A DNA stretch of 64,000 nucleotides from an uncultured Lachnospiraceae bacterium (GCA_947173495.1 CAMWFQ010000002.1:124001-188000), one strand, 5' to 3'; positions 18,053 through 25,952 are shown, numbered from the stretch's first letter. Notes: a model not told the origin generated them from the sequence alone. Made by a program: numbers and translations.

Positions 18053-19053
18053 CTCCCGTCCAGGACATTTTCCGTATTTTTCATCCCTGGATCAATCCAT
18101 GCATTGATCGTCCGGGATATGGCGCTGCAGGTCATCACCAGAATCCCCGAAAACATACTCAGGAGCATCAGCATATTATAGTCCTGATATTGGACACTTT
18201 CATATGCCAGTGTTCCGATACCCGGATAGGAAAATACCATTTCAACGATATAGGTTCCGCCCAGGATATGAGGGACCGAAATCGCCATAAGCCCCAGATA
18301 AACCGGGAGCACATTCCGCAGGCAGTGTCTGAAAAAAACAGTTCTTTTACTCAGTCCCTTGGATCTGGCCAGCAGCACATACTCCGCTCTGGCCTCCTCC
18401 AGAATCCTGTTTCGGATCATATAGGCATAATACCACAAATGATTCGTCACTGCCACTGCCAGCGGCAGGATCAGATGTTGTATTCTGTCCGAAATATCGT
18501 CCTCTCTCCCCGGGGAACAGGCACCGCTTCCGGGGAGCCATCGCAGACTCACTGCAAAAATAAAAACCAGGACCAGGGACAGCCAGAATTCCGGAATGCA
18601 GCTGAGCACTGTCCCCGCTCTGCAGACCAGACGGTCCTGCCATTTATCTTCATGCCAGGCGCACCAGATTCCCAGTCCGGGCGCAAGGATCAGGATCAGC
18701 GCAAGGCTGATTCCTCCCAGCATAAGCGTATTGCCCAGCCGGGCTCCGATTACCTCCGACACATTCCTTTTATATTTATAGGAAATACCGAAATCCCCCT
18801 GCAGGGCGTGTTCCAGCCATCGGATATATTGGGTAAGCACAGGCTCCTTCAGCCCCAGCCTTTCCTCCGCCCTCTCTCTTTCCTCCGGACTCATTTTTTC
18901 CACGCGGTCGCCGTAATAGGATCGAAGCGGATCGCCGGGCGCCAGGCGGGCCACAAAAAATACTGCCACCGAAAGAAACAGCATGCTTACAAGAAAGTTG
19001 AAAATCTTTCGTCCGTAATACAGCCAGATTCTGCCTCTCACTGTTTTCCCCAT
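18049..19053 (-). CDS. ABC importer permease, OppB/NikB type
   Basis: First permease of the importer. The membrane segment FNFLVSMLFLSVAVFFVARL runs into the family signature LAPGDPLRSYYG; further membrane segments follow, and the EAA-type loop is near VLLARSKGLSKR. The track ORF starts with TTG at 19137 and its first 28 residues come wholly from the interspersed repeat (copy B). I set the start at ATG 19053, at the repeat boundary, giving 334 residues close to family length. The TTG is nevertheless served by GGGGAGG six bases upstream inside the end of the ATPase gene, so a repeat-encoded N-terminal extension is possible. See the finding on the repeat. Confidence 0.88.
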   Translation of the reverse strand: MGKTVRGRIWLYYGRKIFNFLVSMLFLSVAVFFVARLAPGDPLRSYYGDRVEKMSPEERERAEERLGLKEPVLTQYIRWLEHALQGDFGISYKYKRNVSEVIGARLGNTLMLGGISLALILILAPGLGIWCAWHEDKWQDRLVCRAGTVLSCIPEFWLSLVLVFIFAVSLRWLPGSGACSPGREDDISDRIQHLILPLAVAVTNHLWYYAYMIRNRILEEARAEYVLLARSKGLSKRTVFFRHCLRNVLPVYLGLMAISVPHILGGTYIVEMVFSYPGIGTLAYESVQYQDYNMLMLLSMFSGILVMTCSAISRTINAWIDPGMKNTENVLDGR

Positions 19054-19139
19054 TTCTGCGCTGCTTTTTGCGCATATCGAGTTTGTGGCAAGCAACGCGC
19101 AGACACAAATCTCGCGATTGAAAATTTTAATTTTCAATC
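19048..19139 (-). repeat. 92-bp interspersed hairpin repeat, copy B
   Basis: Second copy of the element at 13129-13220, here inside the importer operon. It supplies the last codons and the TAA stop of the upstream ATPase gene (KIEN-stop) and ends exactly at the ATG of the permease. Read from TTG 19137 it is open and fuses in frame with the permease. Stem-forming bases are conserved with paired changes relative to copy A. Confidence 0.8.
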
Positions 19140-20032
19140 TTTTCCTCCCCTTTCCTCACCAGATGATCCGGTGATATTTCCACCATTTCTCCTGGCCATT
19201 CAAACAGAGCCGGATCATATTCCTGCCATACTCTGTGCCGCTCCCTGCGTGGATCCGGGCAGGGAATCGCACTCAGCAGCGCCTTCGTATAGGGATGGAG
19301 CGGATTTTCGAACAGCTCTCCGGAAGGCGCCGTCTCCACCAGCCGTCCCCGGTACATCACGCCCACTCTGTCGCACAGATATTTTACCACCGAAAGATCA
19401 TGTGCAATAAACAGAATGGAAAACCCATGCTCTGACTGAAGATGCTTAAACAAATTGAGGATCTGGGCCTGAATTGATACATCCAGAGATGCCACCGGCT
19501 CGTCTGCAATCAAAAGAGCCGGTTCCATAGTGAGCGCACGGGCAATGGCGACTCTCTGCCGCATCCCGCCTGAAAGCTGGGAAGGGTACCGGTCCAGGTA
19601 AGAGGCTTCCATCCCCACATAGTGAAGCTGGAATTCCGCCTCTCTGCGAAGAGAACCCCTGGGCGGCCTGATATGATGAATTTCCATCGGTTCTGCAATA
19701 ATTTCCGCAACCTTCATCCTTCCGTTCAGACTGGAGGCGGAATCCTGAAAGATCATCTGACGCGAGGTCTGAAGCATTTTCTTATTCCTGCGGTATGCTT
19801 TCGGGTCACAGATATCGATTCCCCGATACAGAATCTTTCCGGAAAAAGGGCGGTAAATATTCATCAGGCAGTACGCCGCCGTAGATTTGCCGCAGCCTGA
19901 TTCGCCTACCAGTCCGAAAATTTCTCCCCTGCGGATCTGAAAGGACAGATCGTCCACCGCCCTGATCTTTATCTTTGAATTGATTTTAAAATAATGGGTC
20001 AGATGCTGCACATCCAGAAGAACCTCACACAC
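19127..20032 (-). CDS. ABC importer ATPase, OppF/NikE type
   Basis: Cytoplasmic ATPase of the importer. The 301-residue protein has Walker A GLVGESGCGKST, Q-loop in MIFQDSASSLN, signature LSGGMRQRVAIARAL, Walker B ALLIADEPVASLD and switch His in FIAHDLSV. The C-terminal ENPLHPYTKALLSAIP is the usual substrate-specific tail of the Opp family. The final residues and the stop are encoded by the interspersed repeat, so the original C-terminus may have been altered by its insertion. It overlaps the other ATPase gene by eight bases. Confidence 0.9.
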   Translation of the reverse strand: MCEVLLDVQHLTHYFKINSKIKIRAVDDLSFQIRRGEIFGLVGESGCGKSTAAYCLMNIYRPFSGKILYRGIDICDPKAYRRNKKMLQTSRQMIFQDSASSLNGRMKVAEIIAEPMEIHHIRPPRGSLRREAEFQLHYVGMEASYLDRYPSQLSGGMRQRVAIARALTMEPALLIADEPVASLDVSIQAQILNLFKHLQSEHGFSILFIAHDLSVVKYLCDRVGVMYRGRLVETAPSGELFENPLHPYTKALLSAIPCPDPRRERHRVWQEYDPALFEWPGEMVEISPDHLVRKGEEKIEN

Positions 20033-21080
20033 TGTTTTCTCCTCCCCCTTCAGGTCTGTTTCCGGATAACATATCCGGCCAGGCTAAGGATATATTCTCC
20101 ATCGAAGGAGCGCGGGGATCCAGAAGCCAGGTAGCTGCATAATGGGTATCGCTGATCCGGAACATCGGCGGCTCCTTCTCATAGTCAATGGCCAGCGCAT
20201 ACTCATTTCGACAGGCAAAGGCATCTCCCCGGGGCAGACGGGTCAGAGAAGGCGGCATGCCGGGAATGGTATACAGCTCCTCCCCTTTTTCTGCAAAAAA
20301 GGGGAGCGAGCGCAACAGTCCCCGGGTATAGGGGTGACGCGGATCATAAAAGATATCCTCGCTGGTGCCTGTCTCTATGATTTTACCGGCGTACATCACT
20401 GCGATCCGGTCCGCCACCCTGGCCACCACGCTCAGATCATGGGATACCAGCAGCGTTGCTGTTTTCAGCTTCTTCTGAATCATTAACAGCAGATCCAGGA
20501 TCTGTGCCTGAACCGTTACATCCAGCGCCGTGGTAGGTTCGTCCGCCAGCAGAATACCGGGGTCGCAGGCCAGTGCAATCGCCATAACACTGCGCTGACG
20601 CATTCCTCCCGAAAAATGACAGGGATACATTTTACAGCGCTTTTCCGCCTCCGGGATCCCAGTCAGGTCCATAAGTTCCAGCACCCGCTTCAACACTTCC
20701 TCCCGCTTCATCTTCGGATAGCGGACACGCACAGCCTCTCCGATCTGTTCTCCCACAGATACTGCCGGATTTAAGACGGTCATGGGATTCTGAAAAACCA
20801 TGGAAAAAAGCCTGCCGCGCAGCCGCTCCATCTCTTTCTCCCGATAGTCCGTGATATCCTTACCTGCTGCCAGGATCCTTCCGTTTTTGATCCGGGCATT
20901 TTCAGGCAACAGCTTCATAATGGTTTTGCACAGAACACTTTTTCCACATCCCGATTCTCCTACGAGCGCCAGCACCTCGCCCGGATATAAAGAAAGATTC
21001 ACATTTCTCAGTGCCTTAAGCTCCCCCTGACTGGTATCAAAACTGACGGAAAGATCTCTGATCTCTAAAAGCGATTCCAT
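20025..21080 (-). CDS. ABC importer ATPase, OppD/NikD type
   Basis: Partner ATPase of 351 residues. It shows Walker A LVGESGCGKSVL, Q-loop MVFQNPMTVLNP, signature FSGGMRQRSVMAIAL, Walker B ILLADEPTTALD and switch SHDLSVVARVADR. I chose ATG 21080 rather than the track's 21098, because it overlaps the binding-protein stop (TAATG) with GGAGG four bases upstream. The C-terminal PHPYTRGLLRSLP and the following Cys region (FACRNEYAL) are typical of OppD-like proteins; there is only a single Cys in the tail where many OppD have several. Confidence 0.9.
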   Translation of the reverse strand: MESLLEIRDLSVSFDTSQGELKALRNVNLSLYPGEVLALVGESGCGKSVLCKTIMKLLPENARIKNGRILAAGKDITDYREKEMERLRGRLFSMVFQNPMTVLNPAVSVGEQIGEAVRVRYPKMKREEVLKRVLELMDLTGIPEAEKRCKMYPCHFSGGMRQRSVMAIALACDPGILLADEPTTALDVTVQAQILDLLLMIQKKLKTATLLVSHDLSVVARVADRIAVMYAGKIIETGTSEDIFYDPRHPYTRGLLRSLPFFAEKGEELYTIPGMPPSLTRLPRGDAFACRNEYALAIDYEKEPPMFRISDTHYAATWLLDPRAPSMENISLAWPDMLSGNRPEGGGENSV

Positions 21081-22621
21081 TATTCCTCCATGCTCCACTC
21101 CGTAATATTCCAGAAAATCCCCACTCCATGATGTCCCATGACCTTATCGGCATCAATCCCTTTCAGCCGGGCATCCGCCACATAATCTGCATCCACATAG
21201 CAGATAAAGGCAAATGCCGGATCCTGCGCCAGCGCTTTCTGAAACTGGTCATAAGCCTTCCCACGCTCCTCCGGATCATCTGTCTGTCTTGCCAGGGTCA
21301 GATACCGGTCAACCTCCTGATTAGAATAAGCCGAGTAATTGGCGCCCTTATCCGTCCCAAATACTTTATAGGTATGATCATCCGCATCAAAGGGACTTCC
21401 CCAGCCAATCAGGTATGCTTCCTGCCTTTCCCAGTCCACCCGGACCGGAATCTCCACACTGCAGTTTATCCCGATCTCCTGAAGCTGCTGTGCGGCGGCC
21501 TGGGCCATATCAAGACGGACCTGATCGCCTTCTCCCACACTGATCACAAAGCCGACCTCTTCTCCATTCCGCTCATAAAATCCTTTTTCCCCCATAATGC
21601 AGCCGGCTTCCTCCAGTATCTGTCTGGCCTTTTCCGGATTATAGGCGTATTGCTCCACTTCTTCACAATTATAAATATTGCGCTGCAGGGGACCATAAGC
21701 CGTAATCCCATGTCCCAGCAGTACGGTATCGAGTATGGCCTGACGATCCAGGCCATAGCAGATAGCCGGAATCAAATCCCGGTTGGCTTTCCAGTACTCA
21801 TTCCTGAAGTTAAACAGGATTCCTCTGTAATCGGATGTCTTCATACGATAGACTCTGTAGTCCGGATTATCTTCAAATACCATGGAATCTCTTGGCGTCA
21901 GCAGCGCCAGATCCAGCTCCCCGGCCTGCAGCTGCATGGCTTTCGCATTATCGTCCATCACAATCTTAAAGACAATCGTTTCAATCTCCGCCGCTCCCTT
22001 AAAATACGCTTCATTCCTCACCAGCGTGATCGCCTGCCCCTCATCCCAGCTCTTGAGTCTGTAGGGGCCGGTTCCCACGGGATTACGGAAAAAATCCGAC
22101 TCCTGCATATCTTCCCCCTGCAGGCAGTGCTCTGGCAAAACCGGTATCGCCATATAATCAAGAAACGCCGCATTGGGCGCCGCCAGCCGGAACGATATGG
22201 TATGCTCATCCAGTACGCTGATCTCCTGCACATCCTCATAATTGGCCGCATTTTCAGAACCATTCTCCGGATCCTTAATGGCTTCTATGGTGAACATCAC
22301 ATCCTTCGCCGTAAAGGGCACGCCATCATGCCACTTTACATCCTCCTCCAGATAAAAGGTATAAGTACAGGATGCCTCGTCAAAAGTCCACTTGCTCGCC
22401 AGACCCGGAATCACCTGATTCTTCCCATCATGAGCCGTCAGCCCGTCAAACAGAAGCAGATTGATTTCCCCATGCTCGTCCATCGCCGGATTCATACGCG
22501 TATAGTCGCCGCTGCCATACACCAGCACGGAGCCCTTCTCCTCCTCCCTGCCGCAGGCGCAAAGGCCTGACAGCATCGTAATCAGCATCAATAATACTGC
22601 TGTTTTTCCCGTCTTTCTCAT
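21080..22621 (-). CDS. Extracellular solute-binding lipoprotein, OppA/NikA family
   Basis: Substrate-binding protein of the importer, lipid-anchored outside the membrane. The 513-residue protein begins with a lipoprotein signal (VLLMLITMLSGLCAC, likely modified Cys after LCA). SBP family 5 features include WTFDEASCTYTFYLEEDVKW, FTAKDVMFTIEA and NPVGTGPYRLKSW. It heads the operon binding protein, two ATPases, two permeases, larE, larB, larC. Nickel as substrate is inferred from the lar genes; SBP5 proteins also bind peptides, and His near the C-terminus (MGHHGVG) could contribute to metal binding. Confidence 0.9.
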   Translation of the reverse strand: MRKTGKTAVLLMLITMLSGLCACGREEEKGSVLVYGSGDYTRMNPAMDEHGEINLLLFDGLTAHDGKNQVIPGLASKWTFDEASCTYTFYLEEDVKWHDGVPFTAKDVMFTIEAIKDPENGSENAANYEDVQEISVLDEHTISFRLAAPNAAFLDYMAIPVLPEHCLQGEDMQESDFFRNPVGTGPYRLKSWDEGQAITLVRNEAYFKGAAEIETIVFKIVMDDNAKAMQLQAGELDLALLTPRDSMVFEDNPDYRVYRMKTSDYRGILFNFRNEYWKANRDLIPAICYGLDRQAILDTVLLGHGITAYGPLQRNIYNCEEVEQYAYNPEKARQILEEAGCIMGEKGFYERNGEEVGFVISVGEGDQVRLDMAQAAAQQLQEIGINCSVEIPVRVDWERQEAYLIGWGSPFDADDHTYKVFGTDKGANYSAYSNQEVDRYLTLARQTDDPEERGKAYDQFQKALAQDPAFAFICYVDADYVADARLKGIDADKVMGHHGVGIFWNITEWSMEE

Positions 22622-22684
22622 TATTTTTCCGTTTCCTTTCTTTTTTCCGAATCGGGCAGGGAGGTTTTCTCCCTACTCGCGCGC

Positions 22685-22728
22685 CGGGCACCCGTCAGCT
22701 TTTGCTGACATTTTCCTTTGGGTGCCCG
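22685..22728 (-). promoter_or_regulatory. Asymmetric stem-loop in the leader of the importer-lar operon
   Basis: On the minus strand CGGGCACCC, a 10-base bulge AAAGGAAAAT, GTCAGC, loop AAAA, GCTGAC and GGGTGCCCG form a 9-bp plus 6-bp stacked stem with a one-sided bulge. It lies 64 bases upstream of the binding-protein ATG. No U-run follows on either strand, so it is not a normal terminator. It could be a cis-acting RNA for the nickel operon; I cannot match it to a known riboswitch class. Confidence 0.5.
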
Positions 22729-22798
22729 TGTGCATAAAAAGGAAGACACACAGCTTCTTTTCCAAGAAGTCATATGTCTTCAGAACATACTTTTCCCT

Positions 22799-22844
22799 AT
22801 TTTACAGGAAACGTCATAATGAAAAATGGATGACCTTTCCCGTC
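22799..22844. repeat. Short interspersed repeat, copy 2 (GGAAACGTCAT type)
   Basis: This is the counterpart of 12992-13040. GTCAT and ATGAC enclose AATGAAAAATGG. It lies in the 311-base gap between the DUF3842 gene and the importer operon, together with the stem-loop at 22685-22728. Between them are CTTCTT/AAGAAG and TATGT/ACATA inverted repeats. I see no gene in the gap. Confidence 0.5.
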
Positions 22845-22932
22845 ATTTATAAAAAAACATTCAACAAATACCGTACTTCCGATACATCCGAAGCTTCTGC
22901 TTCTTTCCAGCCGCTTCCTGCGGACTATTCTA

Positions 22933-23364
22933 CTATAACGTATCAGCCGCCAGTTTGTCAATCCCTTCGACCGCCTCCTGGATCAGGCGGGAAACATTAT
23001 AATCCGACACCCCCACAATCCTGCAGCCACAGTGTTGAAACGGGATCATAATCTTTGATGCCCGGCTCTGGGCTACCGCCAGCGCCATCCCCGGCGTCAC
23101 TTCTCCCAGCATGGAATCTGCAATCACAATCCCAATCGGTCCCACAATAATATCCGCATTGCGGCATCCCACTACCACTGCATTTTCTCCGGTTGCCCCG
23201 CCGTCTGCTCCTGCCTTGAGCATTGCCGCTGTTGCAGCGCTGTTTGTACCTGCCGCCGTCACATAAGCGAAAGGGAGCCTCTGCTTTATAGCCGTAACCA
23301 GCTGCCGCCCCACTCCTCCGCCCTGGGCGTCGATCACTAATATCTTTATCCCATCCTTCTTCAT
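22933..23364 (-). CDS. DUF3842 family protein
   Basis: A 143-residue cytoplasmic protein of a family conserved in Clostridia and without known function. It starts ILVIDAQGGGVGRQLV, a Rossmann-like glycine motif, followed by GTNSAATAAMLKAGAD, ATGENAVVVGCR and GPIGIVIADSMLGE, all recognisable DUF3842 blocks. I chose ATG 23364 over the track's 23460 because GAGGGAG lies eight bases upstream and the extra N-terminal 32 residues are not family-like. It follows the protein kinase gene by 113 bases; co-transcription is possible but the gap is wider than within the other operons. Confidence 0.85.
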   Translation of the reverse strand: MKKDGIKILVIDAQGGGVGRQLVTAIKQRLPFAYVTAAGTNSAATAAMLKAGADGGATGENAVVVGCRNADIIVGPIGIVIADSMLGEVTPGMALAVAQSRASKIMIPFQHCGCRIVGVSDYNVSRLIQEAVEGIDKLAADTL

Positions 23365-23477
23365 CTCCAAAACTCCCTCTCCTCTTCGTAATCTTATCAC
23401 AACAGCACACACCAAAAAGCATGATATCAATGTGAGCATTATACCGCAAAGATACCGCATGATGCAATGACCTGTTT

Positions 23478-24797
23478 TTAATCCTCCCGCACCCGGATCC
23501 GGAACACTCTGCTGTTGTACACGTTTCCATCCTCTCCCACCGCTACGATCCGAACATCCAGCCCCTGGCAGGGCAGTCTCTTTGCCGGGAGCTCAAACCG
23601 GACACTGGTATCTGTAGCATAGACCGCATCGTTTTTCAGCAGCAGCTTTCTTCCCTGATCATCCCGCATCTCCACCCACAGAGCCGTCCCCTCCTCTTCC
23701 GCGCATGCGGAAGCAGTATTAGCACAAAGCGTCGGAAAAAGAAGAAGACCAGCGGTCAGGGAGAGCAGGACAGAGAGCAGACCGGAGAACGGTTTCCGGG
23801 TCAGCCAGATATTTTTCTCCTGCCTTAACAGATACTGTTTGTTTTTACGTCTGCCGGATAATACAAGATACATAAGAAGGGTAAACATAAGAGAAAAAAG
23901 AGGTCTTTCAAGATAAGGGAAAGGGAACTGTTCTTCAGGAATCCCCCGAAGCAAAGGCCGGATAAAGCAGAAAGCCGTTATACCGCTGCAAAGAAGGATC
24001 AGAATCTGCCTGCACAAATACAGGCCTCTGAGAAACGGATTGGCCGCGCCGATTCCTTCCAGCTCACGCCAGAGCTCCTCCACCGACTGATACCTTCCGC
24101 CCGATTCCGGAGCCGTACATTTCCGGATCACCTTATCCAGTGCTGCCGGAAGGCTTCTGTCGTACTCGCCCACGGGACGCCTCTCACAGGGCGGATGCGC
24201 AGGATTGGCGCCTGTAAGCATTTCATGGAGCACCGCTCCCAGTCCATACACATCCCAGGTCACGTCTCCTCTGGCATTCTGCCACTGCTCCGGCGGGCTG
24301 TAGCCTGCCGTACCGACGCACAGCTCCCGGTCTGCGCTCCCCTTCTCACAACGGAGCGCTCCTCCAAAGTCGATCAGTTTCAAGCGTCCATCCTGGCGGA
24401 TCATAATATTCTCCGGTTTCAAATCCCGGTAGATTACCGCCGGGTGCCTGCTGTGAAGATAACTTAAAATGCTGCACAGCTCTCCCGTCCACTTGAGCGC
24501 CTGAGCCTCCGGCACTCTTTTATAGCGTTCCAGATACTGCCGAAGCGACATACCTTCAATATATTCCATCACCAGAAAAGTACTCTCCTCCTGTCTGAAA
24601 CAGTCATAAATTCCCGGCAGCCCCGGATGCTCCAGCTCCTTCAGCAATTCGATCTCCGCAAGGAGAAATTCTGTCCTGCTCTCCTTCAATACCACCGGCC
24701 GGTCCAGATTCAAATCCCTGGCAAGGTACACCTTCCCCATACCGCCGCTCCCGATCAGAGAGCATACTTCATACTTGTGTAACAAAATTTCCTGCAT
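23478..24797 (-). CDS. Membrane-bound serine/threonine protein kinase
   Basis: A 439-residue Hanks-type kinase. The kinase domain (residues about 8-265) has the Gly loop GSGGMGKVYLA, catalytic Lys in VVLKES, YRDLKPENI, DFGGA and activation segment end GYSPPEQ. After it come about three hydrophobic segments (LILLCSGITAFCFI, LFSLMFTLLMYLVL, LLSVLLSLTAGLLLF), then a ~65-residue C-terminal beta-rich region probably outside the cell (VRFELPAKRLPCQGLDVRI). There are no PASTA repeats, so this is not the usual PrkC. The cognate phosphatase is probably the PP2C gene just upstream. The gene is preceded by 2.4 tandem repeat units that end ten bases before its ATG; AGGAG serves the start. Confidence 0.93.
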   Translation of the reverse strand: MQEILLHKYEVCSLIGSGGMGKVYLARDLNLDRPVVLKESRTEFLLAEIELLKELEHPGLPGIYDCFRQEESTFLVMEYIEGMSLRQYLERYKRVPEAQALKWTGELCSILSYLHSRHPAVIYRDLKPENIMIRQDGRLKLIDFGGALRCEKGSADRELCVGTAGYSPPEQWQNARGDVTWDVYGLGAVLHEMLTGANPAHPPCERRPVGEYDRSLPAALDKVIRKCTAPESGGRYQSVEELWRELEGIGAANPFLRGLYLCRQILILLCSGITAFCFIRPLLRGIPEEQFPFPYLERPLFSLMFTLLMYLVLSGRRKNKQYLLRQEKNIWLTRKPFSGLLSVLLSLTAGLLLFPTLCANTASACAEEEGTALWVEMRDDQGRKLLLKNDAVYATDTSVRFELPAKRLPCQGLDVRIVAVGEDGNVYNSRVFRIRVRED

Positions 24798-24807
24798 AAA
24801 TCTCCTA

Positions 24808-25068
24808 TTCCAGTTCCGCAGCTTCCCTCCGGTGCCCCTTTACCTGGCACAAATTTTCAGTCACATTCTGTGCCTGCTAATTGTGCCGGGCTCCTTCGGT
24901 TCGCTGCTGTTTTTGATTCCAGTTCCGCAGCTTCCCTCCGGTGCCCCTTTACCTGGCACAAATTTTCAGTCACATTCTGTGACTGCTAATTGTGCCGGGC
25001 TCCTTCGGTTCGCTGCTGTTTTTATTATTCCAGTTCTGCAGCTTCCCTCCGGTGCGCTGCTGTTTTTA
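24808..25068 (-). repeat. Tandem ~110-bp structured repeats upstream of the kinase gene (2.4 units)
   Basis: Units start at 24808 (109 bp), 24917 (111 bp) and 25028 (41 bp, internally deleted). Each begins TTCCAGTTC(C/T)GCAGCTTCCC on the plus strand and ends GCTGCTGTTTTT. Inside, GGCACAA...TTGTGCC encloses CAGTCACA-TTC-TGTG(C/A)CTG, a nested hairpin that is perfect in unit 2; CAGC/GCTG near the ends can close an outer stem. The purine-rich strand is the transcribed (minus) one. The array forms the leader of the kinase gene. Confidence 0.85.
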
Positions 25069-25212
25069 TAGTGAACGACAAAAATTTGGGTTTTTGGCGT
25101 TCACTGCGCCGATTTTGCGCTGCGTGAAACGCGGCATTTACCTTTGCAAAATCGTGCGCATCCCCCGGCGCGAGTTATAGTGAACGACAAATTATTTTGT
25201 CGTTCACTATAA
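25067..25212. mobile_element. MITE-like palindromic element
   Basis: The ends TATAGTGAACGACAAA (25067) and TTTGTCGTTCACTATA (to 25211) are inverted repeats bounding about 145 bases with no gene. The inside has more complementarity (GCGCCGATTTTGC / GCAAAATCGTGCGC; CGCTGCG / CGCGG). It interrupts or abuts the deleted third unit of the tandem array. Non-autonomous element is an inference; no transposase is nearby. Confidence 0.6.
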
Positions 25213-25220
25213 CTCGCGCC
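25167..25220. repeat. Perfect 25-bp hairpin at the right end of the MITE-like element
   Basis: GGCGCGAGTTATAGTGAACG.. (25167-25191) is exactly complementary to 25196-25220 around loop TTAT. It lies 25 bases past the phosphatase stop. No U-tract follows on the minus strand, so a terminator role is doubtful, though such a stem would protect an mRNA 3' end. Confidence 0.85.
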
Positions 25221-25244
25221 GTTTGGTTACATCCTGCGCACCTT

Positions 25245-25952
25245 TCAGCCTGTTGTCAGGTATATGGCCGAGAGATTGTCCTGCTCTCCTTTACGCCCGG
25301 CAGAGCGCCCCAGCTCCCGCAGCCGCCTCTCGATCTGCTCTTCCCGGTTCACCTCTTCCGGCGCAAGCACCTGCGGAGCTTCCTCACCGAAGGTTCGATA
25401 AAAGCCGTCTGTACACAGCAGAAAGCCGCTCTTTTTTCGAAGCCTGCCAAAAGAAACTGCCGGATACTGAAACGGAAAACTTCCCATACACTTCAGAAGG
25501 CCGCCGTCCGGGGCGGAATGATCTTCTGTCAGAAGCTTCATCCTTCCCTTTCTGCACAGATAGATCCTGCTGTCTCCCAGATGAAAGATCATATAGCGCT
25601 TTTTCCAGACAAACAACAGGGACACTGTGGCTCCCAGCCTGAATTCCTCCCGCTCCCCATAGCGGCGCAGCTCTTCATTCATACTGTGAAAACAGCGAAG
25701 AAGACTGTTTTTTATGGCCCTTTTCCCCCGCCTTCTCCCCACCAGAGAGACCAGCTGTCCGTAAAAATTCTCCACCAGCTTCTCCGTAATAAACCCGCTG
25801 GCAATCTCCCCTCTCATAAGTCCCCCTATCCCGTCGCTGACTACTGCAAGCGCCACTCTGCCCTGACAGGTCAGTACCTGCTGAAAGGTAAGAGAGTCCT
25901 GATTGATGCTTCTCCCGCCCTGATCCCAATATACTCCGGATACAATCTTCAA
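25245..25952 (-). CDS. PP2C-family serine/threonine protein phosphatase
   Basis: A 235-residue metal-dependent phosphatase, likely reversing the neighbouring kinase. Motifs: NQDS near residue 17, VVSDGIGGLMRGEIAS (metal-binding Asp/Gly), LGATVSLL, HLGDSRIYL, LLCTDGFYR and a final QDNLSAIYL. The start is a TTG at 25952 with AGGAG nine bases upstream; that SD adjoins the first unit of the second repeat array. There is no membrane segment, so it acts in the cytosol. The region between it and the kinase holds only the repeats and the MITE-like element. Confidence 0.92.
   Translation of the reverse strand: MKIVSGVYWDQGGRSINQDSLTFQQVLTCQGRVALAVVSDGIGGLMRGEIASGFITEKLVENFYGQLVSLVGRRRGKRAIKNSLLRCFHSMNEELRRYGEREEFRLGATVSLLFVWKKRYMIFHLGDSRIYLCRKGRMKLLTEDHSAPDGGLLKCMGSFPFQYPAVSFGRLRKKSGFLLCTDGFYRTFGEEAPQVLAPEEVNREEQIERRLRELGRSAGRKGEQDNLSAIYLTTG

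Noticed and set aside
18049-19137. Permease start at TTG 19137 as the only start
   Set aside because: The first 28 residues come from the interspersed repeat; ATG 19053 gives the normal family length. The TTG is kept as an alternative because of its good ribosome site.
18190-22570. Long plus-strand ORFs (18190-19410 and 21128-22570)
   Set aside because: They are shadows of the importer genes on the other strand; no start signals or family features.
22685-22728. Rho-independent terminator
   Set aside because: The stem is strong but no U-run follows on either strand, and it lies in a leader rather than after a gene end.
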